Positions 51,401 through 55,131 of a DNA stretch of 64,000 bases are shown in pieces (within the stretch, counting starts at the first letter, position 1; each line of letters starts with the position of its first letter). Position numbers and translations under genes: made by a program. Below the pieces are notes generated by a model that saw nothing but the letters and a program-made list of their open reading frames with translations, was not told where the DNA came from and made no database searches. The DNA comes from Zeugodacus cucurbitae (Eukaryota > Arthropoda > Insecta > Diptera > Tephritidae). Location of the stretch: contig NC_071671.1 in the NCBI RefSeq assembly GCF_028554725.1, positions 13,949,501-14,013,500 of the forward strand. Reading direction: 5' to 3'.

Positions 51401-53372
51401 CCGGTTTTTTTTGGTACACACTCGTAGCAGTGTGGGCGGTCGGTGGGTGGGGCTTTGGGGCGTTTTGGGGCAAAATTTCGACGAGTGGGTAGTCGGTTTT
51501 CTGTGAAGAACCGGTTTTTTGGGTCGGTCAGTGGTCAGTTTTGCTCGTGCCCTTCTGCCCGAACACTTCTCAACCGATTTTTACCGCACATTGTATATAT
51601 CTGGAAAATACGGACATATATCTGGTTTTGGCCTCAGTAAAAATCGCTGTTTTTTGCTAAGGCCAAAATCGGATGATCGCATATATATATTGATGATTTT
51701 TTATCGCGGATCGCGGATCGCGGATATATAGCATTTCTGTCTTCTTAATTTTTCACTATCAGTTGATTAATAGCGTATTCTGCCCTGTATTCGGATTTTC
51801 AAATTGTGGATGAGAGTTGACCAGCATAATAGGAAGACATTTCTCTGTTCTTTTATCGCGTAAAAATGGAAAACATTCAAAAAGGTAGTAAAGCATTTGT
51901 ATAATGTTGAAATAAAAAAAGGCAGCATTTTCATCGAGAAAAGAAAACCCTATAAGTGTAGAAATATGACAAAATATGATATACAACAGTTAAGGGTGCT
52001 CACATGTGTCGTATTTTTTAAGAATATTAAAAAATGACATAAGACATTAATAAAGCTTGTGAATTGCCTAAATATATAAAGTAAGCACTAGTGAAGATAT
52101 CGAAACAGAATTTAAATAGTGGCATCGAAATTGGTCCATAAGTTATTCAGACCTTATATAACGAAAATGAGGACATCAATGAACTTTATACCATATATAT
52201 GCCGAATATGTGAGTCAAATTGTTTGTTATATTAATAAATTTATATAAATAAATTGCGAGAGTATAAAATGTTCGGTGACACCCGAAATTAGCCCTTTCT
52301 TACTTGTTTTTACTTAAGCTCTTTCTAAATAATCGAAATCGCCAGATTTGTTCCTAAATATTCATAAATAATTCATTTAATGCAAGATCCATTTTTCAGC
52401 AAAAATATTCCACACAACATTGTGTTGCCACAAATTAGACATTATCAGCCTAATCGTTTTATGACCACTAACCACTAACCACAACAATAAAGCACTGTAC
52501 TTTGGGAAACATCAGTAAACACCGCAAAAACGCAATCGGCAGGAATTAACACAATGCCTAATGGCTTATAAAGTAAATAAGGGTATGTATACATTATATA
52601 TACGAATATATATATATACGCTGGTGATGAGCTGGCTACTTAAACAAACTCACAGCAGCGCCATCAAATTAATGCGCGGAAATGTTGCACGCTCAGCGCA
52701 AATCACAAAACAGTGAGGTGCAGCAAAAATTAAGCGCCAACAAAGTATAAAATAAATGTATATATATATTAACTGTATATATGTACTTTTAAAAATGACT
52801 AAAATGACAGTCAACTTACCATCCTCTTCGGGCACCTTTTTGATGCCGCTCTTGCTGGGTTTATTACCCGCAATCAATTTGCCACGATAGACGCGTTCGT
52901 TTGGCTGCGCCGCCGCATCCACCACCACATTATTCCGCACTGATTCATCGCCCACATTAAGATCAGGCCCAAAATTGCCATCCGCCTGTTGGGCTAAATC
53001 TTCATTTGCATCCAGCTGATTGTCCTCGAGTGGTGGCACATCGCCTACACCGCGCCGCTGTTCGCGTCTACCACTTTCAACGTACGCGCCACCATCGTTC
53101 GCTGCCACACCGCCACGATCCACGCCGAAACCGCCACCGCCCTCGTAAATGCCCGGTTCAGCATCGAGCGCGTTAGGGGGCGCTGCGCCAGCACCGACGT
53201 TACCGCCTCCACCAACACTTTTCAGCGCCAACGACATGCCGTTCCATTTGCTGCTGCCACCTTGTGAAGAGTCATCGTGGTATAGGAAGAACGCCACTGT
53301 GAACCAGATGGCGGTGAGCATGGCAACGATTTTCACAATAGACGCAGAGCGTCGACGCCAAATGAACGCCAT
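313..53372 (-). CDS. Pgant5: Polypeptide N-acetylgalactosaminyltransferase (Pgant5-like), 5' seven coding exons, 3' end outside window
   Basis: This is a Golgi type II membrane enzyme that transfers GalNAc from UDP-GalNAc to Ser/Thr, the first step of mucin-type O-glycosylation. Joined exons are 53372-52820, 41482-41287, 40593-40424, 40161-39997, 35883-35690, 4472-4254 and 455-313. All junctions are GT-AG and the phases agree, giving 1,640 coding bases (546 residues plus 2 bases). Visible are an N-terminal hydrophobic anchor (about residues 12-31), a Gly/Ala-rich stem (about 50-185), the GT-A domain with the D354-x-H356 metal/UDP motif (YLDSHCE), the GalNAc-T box with WGGEN (462-466), and CSHVGH (485-490). 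The family is usually 560-650 residues, so the end of the catalytic domain and the ricin-type lectin domain are missing off the left edge. Family assignment is certain; the paralogue (Pgant5, T1-like) rests on remembered similarity of exons 3-7 and could be another member. Its fifth intron hosts an Idgf gene. Confidence 0.9.
793..811. repeat. CA microsatellite
   Basis: Run of alternating CA, about eight units, in Pgant intron 6. A second, interrupted CA run lies at 1022-1046. Confidence 0.9.
3675..3800. repeat. TTAGG-like tract and attached dispersed repeat
   Basis: GGGTTAGGTTAGGTTA at 3675-3690 is followed by a moderately GC-rich tail containing TTTTGGTCCCTTGCGATACC. The tail resembles short repeats scattered in fly genomes that begin with GGTTAGGTTAGGTTA. 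Flies do not use TTAGG telomeres, so this is more likely the end of a transposon-derived repeat than a telomeric relic. Confidence 0.4.
4254..4472 (-). CDS. Pgant5: Pgant coding exon 6: GalNAc-T box with WGGEN
   Basis: Exon of 219 bases (73 codons, phase 0 at both ends), acceptor TTTCAG|AACTCTG, donor CCATATAAG|GTAAGT. It encodes [20 protein letters not shown], then [19 protein letters not shown] and [20 protein letters not shown]. This is the most diagnostic stretch of the enzyme: the Gal/GalNAc-T motif with the WGGEN loop, where the Glu lies at the donor sugar, and the His of CSHVGH that coordinates the metal. All expected residues are present, so the enzyme should be active. Confidence 0.96.
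4473..11374 (-). other. Pgant intron 5, 3' part
   Basis: AT-rich intronic DNA, with many short TATA/CATA runs typical of fly introns. It contains a pentamer array at 9041-9090 and a 19-bp hairpin at 6641-6659. No exon, RNA gene or identifiable transposon was seen. Confidence 0.6.
9041..9090. repeat. Pentanucleotide array (ACATA/GCATA)
   Basis: Ten consecutive 5-bp units, each ACATA or GCATA with one ACACA variant. The array is bounded by non-repetitive sequence. Confidence 0.9.
11568..12454 (-). mobile_element. Internally deleted mariner-type (Tc1/mariner superfamily) element
   Basis: An 887-bp element bounded by TA (11566-11567 and 12455-12456). Its ends read AAGGGTGATTTTTTAAGAG on the left and, as reverse complement, ACGGGTGATTTTTTTGAGG on the right. 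It carries one minus-strand transposase gene lacking its DNA-binding part. Full-length members are about 1.2-1.3 kb (from family knowledge). It landed inside the older MITE at 11375-12772. Confidence 0.88.
11629..12341 (-). pseudogene. Mariner-type transposase, N-terminal DNA-binding region deleted
   Basis: A start (ATG at 12341, [17 protein letters not shown]) is followed after about 24 codons by an out-of-frame junction near 12270-12280. From there a 217-codon open frame runs to TAA at 11629. The open part carries the DDE/D catalytic core: FSDEAHFW with the first Asp, [12 protein letters not shown] with the second, and [15 protein letters not shown] with the third, 36 residues after the second. 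About 120 residues, including the helix-turn-helix DNA-binding domain, are missing compared with full-length relatives, and the two parts are in different frames. The copy therefore cannot make a working transposase, though the catalytic core shows no stop codons, which suggests fairly recent decay. Confidence 0.88.
12773..16882 (-). other. Pgant intron 5, AT-rich stretch without genes
   Basis: Intronic sequence, rich in short AAAGCTTT-type palindromes, especially about 12980-13400 and 14750-15000. Several ORFs of 60-96 codons have no recognisable content and overlap on both strands, as expected by chance. Confidence 0.6.
16883..17049. repeat. Long foldback (hairpin), 58-bp arms
   Basis: The left arm 16883-16940 pairs with the right arm 16992-17049 around a 51-bp loop. 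The core is a perfect 31-bp inverted match (16900-16930 with 17002-17032). Inside it, after a 2-bp mismatch, lies an 8-bp match (AGATTATT/AATAATCT), and outside it 14 of 17 positions match. About 53 of 58 positions pair. It could be a foldback MITE or a hairpin RNA locus; no coding capacity is seen. Confidence 0.92.
17980..18592. mobile_element. Possible TTAA-type MITE, right end disrupted
   Basis: The left boundary is TTAA at 17976-17979 followed by GGTGTTAGTGGGGTCTCAAA. A degraded inverted match (about 14 of 21 positions) occurs near 18575-18597, where a second MITE begins. The interior has the flavour of the TTAA-flanked elements at 38107-39377 (phrases such as CACGATATCTCAAAAAG). Assignment is tentative. 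Confidence 0.4.
18595..18986. mobile_element. MITE family B copy 1
   Basis: About 390 bp, clearly similar along its length to the copy at 56789-57175: shared blocks include AATTAATTGATCAAT, CTTTTCATAAGAAGTTGGTA, CGCAGAGTTGCATTT and GAGCAGAGGCTGGTTAATT. The terminal repeats are eroded (CCTGTGTAAAAAGCTGTAA at the right). Confidence 0.8.
18987..22737 (-). other. Pgant intron 5, mostly unassigned
   Basis: AT-rich DNA containing one degenerate family B MITE (20505-20850) and a CATA microsatellite at about 22242-22262. No gene or other element is recognised. Confidence 0.6.
20505..20850. mobile_element. MITE family B copy 2 (degenerate)
   Basis: Begins TTTTCGCACAGGAGTTAATT, matching the family terminal repeat. 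It shares TTTTTAATCGAATACAAATC with copy 3 and the TTATTGATAAAA blocks with other members. The right end is eroded, so the boundary is approximate. Confidence 0.65.
22738..22906. repeat. Two-copy tandem duplication, 84-bp period
   Basis: Two adjacent, slightly diverged copies share AATATATGAAATGAA, then a CTCTT(A/T)AACAGTCTT-type block and AAACTCATCGACTC. The second starts 84 bp after the first. It lies just left of the Helitron 3' end. Confidence 0.9.
23077..23700 (-). pseudogene. Helitron helicase (PIF1-like) remnant
   Basis: Minus-strand translation, across stops and frame changes, shows ordered blocks of the Helitron helicase C-terminal half: an [12 protein letters not shown] block (about 23541-23620) comparable to the family DFRQ-LPV motif, [20 protein letters not shown] (23478-23537), LPLTLQLKV (about 23130-23170) and [13 protein letters not shown] (23077-23117), corresponding to family IMLLRN-N-P-LCNG. 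The upstream Rep domain and helicase Walker A are absent. It is non-functional. Confidence 0.8.
23828..24010. repeat. GTTCGGTT-type dispersed repeat, 3' fragment
   Basis: Shares GGACTTTATGCCG, AATAAATTGCGAGAGT and AAAATGTTCGGTTG blocks, ending in CCTTTCCTTA, with the copies at 52090-52312 and 62790-63523. It is nested within the Helitron. Confidence 0.8.
24520..24680. mobile_element. MITE family B copy 3 (fragment)
   Basis: AATTTTTAATCGAATACAAA is shared with copy 2, and the fragment ends near GCCGGCTGTGCGAAA. It adjoins the Helitron 5' end and an 80-bp tandem duplication. Confidence 0.6.
24744..24866. repeat. Tandem duplication, 80-bp period
   Basis: AATAATTCTATTAATAAATT is repeated 80 bp apart, starting at 24750 and 24830, with the GGCTGTGCGAAA-type MITE terminus between. 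It may be a small duplication of a MITE end and its flank. Confidence 0.85.
25305..25445. repeat. A-rich low-complexity tract
   Basis: About 140 bp of A-dominated sequence (AAAAACAAAAA-type units), 340-480 bp upstream of the Idgf start site. It could exclude nucleosomes, but this is only inference. Confidence 0.8.
25783..25816 (+). promoter_or_regulatory. Idgf core promoter: Inr plus DPE, TATA-less
   Basis: TCAGTT at 25783-25788 fits the arthropod initiator with A+1 at 25785. AGATC at 25812-25816 fits the downstream promoter element (RGWYV) at exactly +28 to +32. The nearest TATA-like run (about 25680-25695) is too far upstream. The start codon follows at +136. A TTTTTGTAG just before the ATG (25901-25909) looks like a splice acceptor, but no convincing donor precedes it. 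Confidence 0.65.
25920..26049 (+). CDS. Idgf4: Idgf coding exon 1
   Basis: Residues 1-43 plus one base: signal peptide and the mature N-terminus through [11 protein letters not shown]. The start context is GAAAATG and the donor AAAGAGG|GTGAGT. Confidence 0.93.
25920..28292 (+). CDS. Idgf4: Imaginal disc growth factor (chitinase-like secreted protein), Idgf4-like
   Basis: Secreted, catalytically dead family 18 chitinase-like protein. In Drosophila this family promotes imaginal disc cell growth with insulin and acts in cuticle and extracellular matrix integrity. Exons 25920-26049, 26995-27570 and 27640-28292 join in consistent phase to 452 residues, the usual family length (about 440-460). Visible are a signal peptide ([16 protein letters not shown]), CYYD near residue 33, the LVYGYAG strand, the GH18 signature DGLDVAWQ (158-165) with Gln165 where active chitinases have catalytic Glu, the Idgf-specific insertion containing [17 protein letters not shown], an N-glycosylation site at N233-S-T, and the C-terminal block [21 protein letters not shown]. 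The gene lies in Pgant intron 5 on the opposite strand. Idgf is certain; Idgf4 versus Idgf6 is less so, since the middle looks like Idgf4 and the very C-terminus also resembles Idgf6. Confidence 0.95.
26050..26994 (+). other. Idgf intron 1, contains a degraded dispersed repeat
   Basis: A 945-bp intron. Bases about 26553-26930 resemble the GTTCGGTT-type repeat in its outward orientation (AGGCTAAGTTCAGGGTTTACCGAA, split here by divergence, then GCAATTTATTTGTTTAA and a GACCCATAAGTGAGTGGTG-like block). Confidence 0.6.
26553..26930 (+). repeat. GTTCGGTT-type dispersed repeat, degenerate copy in Idgf intron 1
   Basis: The head GGTAAAGGCTAAGTTCAGGG and the GCAATTTATTTG block correspond to the copy at 63586-63690; the downstream part is weakly conserved. 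Boundaries are approximate. Confidence 0.55.
26995..27570 (+). CDS. Idgf4: Idgf coding exon 2
   Basis: Begins after CTCTCTTTCAG and ends TCAACGT|GTAAGT. It encodes residues 44-235, including the DGLDVAWQ pseudo-active site, the Idgf-specific insertion and the Asn233 glycosylation sequon. Confidence 0.95.
27640..28292 (+). CDS. Idgf4: Idgf coding exon 3
   Basis: Begins after TTTCATGTAG and completes a Leu codon (NST-L-FYDVPA). It encodes residues 236-452 and ends IKYRLVN-TAA. This exon is distinctly more GC-rich than its surroundings, as expected for a well-expressed gene. Confidence 0.95.
28611..28616 (+). terminator. Idgf poly(A) signal
   Basis: AATAAA, 319 bases after the Idgf stop codon. 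No earlier canonical AATAAA on the plus strand was noticed in the 3' UTR. Confidence 0.6.
28617..35689 (-). other. Pgant intron 5, 5' part
   Basis: AT-rich intronic DNA between the Idgf 3' end and Pgant exon 5, with very T-rich stretches at about 32930-33240. Small ORFs (60-93 codons) lack any recognisable domain. No transposon with clear ends was found. Confidence 0.6.
35690..35883 (-). CDS. Pgant5: Pgant coding exon 5: central catalytic domain
   Basis: Exon of 194 bases (2 + 64 codons), acceptor CCCTTTAG|GCTGG, donor CACAAG|GTGAGT, ending in phase 0. It encodes [20 protein letters not shown] followed by [11 protein letters not shown], a [16 protein letters not shown] block and PERERKRHK. 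This is the typical ppGalNAc-T region between the DxH motif and the GalNAc-T box (family consensus V-CPIIDVI and GGF-W-L-F-W). The following intron, 35689-4473, is about 31.2 kb and hosts the Idgf gene. Confidence 0.95.
38107..38663. mobile_element. TTAA-flanked MITE 1 (piggyBac-like target)
   Basis: 557 bp between TTAA at 38103-38106 and TTAA at 38664-38667. Inverted ends: AGGGCCATACCAGTGTAACC on the left and, reverse complemented, GAGGCTATACCAGTGTGATA on the right. There is no coding capacity. TTAA duplication is typical of piggyBac and some Kolobok elements; which family mobilised it cannot be told here. Confidence 0.85.
38668..39377. mobile_element. TTAA-flanked MITE 2, abutting MITE 1
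   Basis: 710 bp between TTAA 38664-38667 (shared with MITE 1) and TTAA 39378-39381. Inverted ends: GGGGTTATATACAGTTAGAA on the left and GAGGTTATATACAGTTAGAA as reverse complement on the right, one mismatch in 20. The interior shares phrases with MITE 1 (AAAACGTGTTTAAAGTTTGG versus AAAATGCGTTTAAAGTTTCG), so the two are related subfamilies. Confidence 0.88.
39997..40161 (-). CDS. Pgant5: Pgant coding exon 4: DxH metal-binding motif
   Basis: Exon of 165 bases (2 + 54 codons + 1), acceptor TTGTTGCAG|CACACA, donor ACAGAAG|GTGAGT. It encodes [18 protein letters not shown], then [12 protein letters not shown] and [15 protein letters not shown]354 and H356 of the LDSHCE block are the DxH motif that binds Mn2+ and the UDP diphosphate in this family. 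REGLIRAR is the conserved helix preceding it. The last Gly codon is split with exon 5 (CTEG-WLEPLL). Confidence 0.95.
40162..40423 (-). other. Pgant intron 3
   Basis: A 262-bp intron between the donor ATGC|GTAAGT and the acceptor TTGCAG. No further feature. Confidence 0.9.
40424..40593 (-). CDS. Pgant5: Pgant coding exon 3: start of GT-A domain
   Basis: Exon of 170 bases (1 + 56 codons + 1). The acceptor is TTGCACAG|GTGCAAGG and the donor GATATGC|GTAAGT. It encodes [18 protein letters not shown] followed by [21 protein letters not shown] and LVDDFSDM, the first beta-strand and nucleotide-binding segment of the ppGalNAc-T GT1 motif. Family consensus is [18 protein letters not shown]. The codon split joins to exon 4 as Pro (DM-P-HTK). 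Confidence 0.95.
40594..41286 (-). other. Pgant intron 2
   Basis: A 693-bp AT-rich intron, nothing else recognised. ORFs overlapping its right end are shadows of the exon 3 sequence. Confidence 0.85.
41287..41482 (-). CDS. Pgant5: Pgant coding exon 2: stem to catalytic domain boundary
   Basis: Exon of 196 bases (2 + 64 codons + 2) between the acceptor TTTTTAG|ACAAAG and the donor GCATG|GTAAGT. The translation contains [10 protein letters not shown] and then [20 protein letters not shown]. This is the conserved 'N-x-x-x-SD-IS-x-x-RSLPD-R' lead-in found just before the GT-A fold in ppGalNAc-transferases. It has no long ORF of its own in the minus frame because the exon is short; it was found by looking for the missing segment between exons 1 and 3. 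The codon split with exon 3 gives Trp (DAW-CKEPG). Confidence 0.9.
43275..43332. repeat. Tandem duplication, 29-bp unit
   Basis: TTTACATACTACTTCCATTC plus CATCAAAT occurs twice in direct succession. It lies within a T-rich plus-strand ORF (43119-43535) of 138 codons that I do not accept as a gene. Confidence 0.9.
45420..46990 (-). mobile_element. LINE copy 1 (non-LTR retrotransposon, RTE-like), 5' truncated
   Basis: Minus-strand element whose 5' truncation lies near 46983-46990. The 3' end of the body is at 45438 (CGCCAA on the minus strand), followed by a short ACATACATAC tail to about 45420. It encodes the reverse transcriptase and C-terminal region only; the endonuclease domain is missing. 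A second copy of the same family with the identical body end is at 63702. Clade assignment (RTE/BovB-like) rests on protein flavour and the microsatellite-type tail and is tentative. Confidence 0.88.
45454..46983 (-). pseudogene. LINE reverse transcriptase, frameshifted
   Basis: Order on the minus strand: [19 protein letters not shown] (about 46915-46850), [42 protein letters not shown] and [10 protein letters not shown] (the RT motif A Asp) are in one frame (to 46326). The motif B block [18 protein letters not shown] sits in another frame. The catalytic box reads LAYA and then, after a loss of 2 bases, DIDIIG near 46245, so YADD is destroyed. A third open stretch (46265-45627) carries thumb and connection sequence with DVSLEIQ-like [29 protein letters not shown] and [10 protein letters not shown]. 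One base is missing after HVVR relative to copy 2. At least three frameshifts make it inactive. Confidence 0.88.
49918..50460. mobile_element. TTAA-type foldback element starting with poly-G, right end not found
   Basis: TTAA at 49914-49917 is followed by 16 consecutive G. Two nested perfect inverted repeats are present: GGTGACCAGCCTACAG (50160-50175) with its complement at 50435-50450, and TGACGTCGAGTTTTTTT (50242-50258) with its complement at 50351-50367. The right part matches, inverted, the GCGGTGACC...GGATCATCCGAAA region of MITE 2 at about 38872-38912, so it is a member of that family. Confidence 0.65.
51226..52090. other. Insertion with GC-rich core inside the dispersed repeat
   Basis: Contains a G+T-rich plus-strand core (51420-51545, GGTGGG and TTTGGGGCG runs), a perfect 12-bp palindrome GTAACCGGTTAC (51379-51390) and a 7-bp unit ATCGCGG repeated three times (51703-51723). 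Boundaries are inferred from loss of similarity to the copy at 62790-63523. The element is not recognised. Confidence 0.5.
51703..51723. repeat. Three tandem ATCGCGG units
   Basis: Perfect 7-bp repeat, three units, GC-rich within AT-rich flanks. Confidence 0.9.
52820..53372 (-). CDS. Pgant5: Pgant coding exon 1: cytoplasmic tail, membrane anchor and stem
   Basis: The exon encodes residues 1-184 plus one base. It opens with a basic tail ([11 protein letters not shown]) followed by a roughly 20-residue hydrophobic segment ([20 protein letters not shown]), as expected for a type II Golgi anchor. A low-complexity stem rich in Gly, Ala, Asp and Asn follows, with GGGG runs. The start is fixed by an in-frame TAG ten codons upstream and no other in-frame ATG between; the context is AAGAAATGG. 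The donor is GATG|GTAAGT and the frame closes as GAC with exon 2. Reading through the donor gives an artificial C-terminal extension, which is not part of the protein. The stem is poorly conserved in this family, so this exon gives little help in choosing the paralogue. Confidence 0.88.
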
Positions 53373-54911
53373 TTCTTGTGCTTGTGTGTATTGTGTCTAA
53401 GTTTTTCGTTTTTGTTGTGATAGTGTTTTTGTAGTGCTGTTAGCGCTCTCTGCACCGTTGACTAGAAGTTGATGTATTTCAATGTTGTGCGCCTCGTTAT
53501 TGACAATATTTCATTTAAATGCATTGACCCTATGGCTAGCACGCTCCTTCGACTGCTCTCGTTTTCTACTTCTACAGTCAAAATGGGTTATTTCTACCTC
53601 TTTCCTCCGCGTCGCTTCACAGTCGTAGCGCGGCGTTGATATATATTTTTTATGCGCCTAAATGTATGCCTCAATTAGTTGTAATTTATATTTTCGTTTA
53701 CCTTGCAAAGTTGCTGCGTTGCGTTTACTTGTTTATATTTGTTTGTTTATTTCCCTGCGCAATTAGTTAGCATAATTTTGGGTGCCTATCGTCGTTGTTT
53801 GGCTTAGAAAGTGAGTGAATGTTTGTGGTTATCGCTATTTGGTAGTTGTTATTGTTTTATTAAGCGATGATCAATGACATATATTTTTATAACTGAAGTA
53901 CCTTTACTGGAAATTATTACAGCGGTTTGCGCCTGGAGATATGCTTCCAAAATTTAATTTTTTAATTTAAATGCTATTGATATGTTTTTCTGAAGACTTT
54001 CAGTCGGAAATATACAAAAATTATCAACGAACAAGCTTTAGTGTATTTTTTTCAATTCCAGATTTGTATTTGTTTGTTTACGTTTGCAGTTTTCCACGTC
54101 CACGGTATTCGCTGTATTTACCTTGCCCTGTTCGACTCAGATATTATTTTGTTTTCTCACTCCTCTTGTTTTTCTTTCTAATTTGAAATTTTCTTCGTGC
54201 GTCTTTCACGGTTGCTCTCTAACTCAAAATATGCACAAAAATCTCCAACTGTAAGGTCTCTGCTTGCCTTCGTCGCACACGTTCTTTATTTGTATTTATT
54301 GCCTTTTCACCGTTATGCTGTCTTCGTTTTATTGTGTGCGCGTTTTTGTTATTTATTCAACATTCACTTTTATTTATTCGTTTTCTGTTGCGCTTTTATT
54401 GTGTTGAACTTAACCGCGTTGTCGTTCTTGGTTCATCGCATTAGTACATATATGTGTATGTCTGTGCTTGTCGTCTTCAATTTTGCCTTATCACTATGCC
54501 GCTCTTCCCACTCTAACACGTTCGGAAAAAAGTACTCTTGTCTTTTGTTTACTTTATGTCCTTCCCTAAGTGCTTTCGCAAAAGTGTTTTATTTTCATTT
54601 CAGCGCTACTGCTTCGTGATGATGTTGTTGCTTTTATTTATCTGCCAAAGAAAAAATTAAATGAATGAGTTGATATGTTCTGCTTATTTTTTTTTTAAAT
54701 TTATTAAATAACTTGGGTATGTAAATATTTGTAGACAATTAATTTCTTTTTTCAATGCACTAATTAAAGAAAATAACAGTTAATATAAACTAAATAGCTC
54801 AAGTACTAAAAAGTACACATAAAAGTTCATGTGAAATCCTGGAGGATATTACTCACATTCCGATTAGAAGTTGGGGGCAAGTAATTAAGTATAACTTCAT
54901 AAGAAGCGTAT
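53373..54911 (-). other. Pgant 5' UTR and upstream flank
   Basis: Immediately upstream of the Pgant ATG an in-frame TAG confirms the start. The transcription start site was not located; the 5' UTR could contain another intron. T-rich plus-strand ORFs at 53971-54186 and 54197-54619 (71 and 140 codons) are hydrophobic only because of the T-rich composition. Confidence 0.6.
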
Positions 54912-55131
54912 AGCCTTTTCGTACAGCCACAATAGTTTTTGAATTTTGTACTGTCGGCTACTTGATTCCCGATCAGCTGCTATACATTTTTGTCTTTGCT
55001 GTCCAGTTTCATCTCGATTTATATTCGATTAAAAATAAGATTTTTCCTTTGAATGATAAATCGATCTATATCAGCAATTTAATTGAGCAAAGGCCGATTA
55101 ATTAATCAATTAACTTCTGTGCGAAAAGGCT
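54912..55131. mobile_element. MITE family B copy 4 (short)
   Basis: 220 bp with ends AGCCTTTTCGTACAG and, reverse complemented, AGCCTTTTCGCACAGAAG. It shares ATTAATTAATCAATTAA and GAGCAAAGGC blocks with the others. It appears internally deleted relative to copy 5. Confidence 0.85.

Larger units (their letters stand above)
50690..52312 (+). repeat. GTTCGGTT-type dispersed repeat, split by an insertion
   Basis: The left part (50690-about 51225) parallels the copy at 62790-63250 (AATCGGATTATAACCA, AATGGGCGTGG, GGGTCAAAAACC, TTTCAATGAAAT). The right part (about 52090-52312) ends with AAATTGCGAGAGTATAAAATG and a CCCGAAATTAGCCCTTTCTTACTTG-type terminus. Between them lies about 865 bp of unrelated, locally GC-rich sequence. 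No coding capacity. Confidence 0.75.
41483..52819 (-). other. Pgant intron 1 (about 11.3 kb)
   Basis: The largest intron within the 5' half. Contents: a 29-bp tandem duplication (43275-43332), a frameshifted LINE copy (45438-46990), a GA microsatellite (about 48353-48367), a poly-G-initiated foldback region (49918-50460), and a dispersed repeat (50690-52312) split by a GC-rich insertion (about 51226-52090). Stretches 41483-43270, 43340-45400 and 47000-49900 show no recognisable element. Confidence 0.75.

Noticed and set aside
52650..52819. C-terminal extension of Pgant exon 1 reading through to 52650
   Set aside because: The sequence after GATG is a strong donor (GTAAGT) and the frame continues correctly into exon 2; the extension is translated intron.
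54197..54619. 140-codon hydrophobic plus-strand ORF upstream of Pgant
   Set aside because: Same T-rich composition effect; no domain and no splice context, and it lies where the Pgant 5' UTR/promoter is expected.
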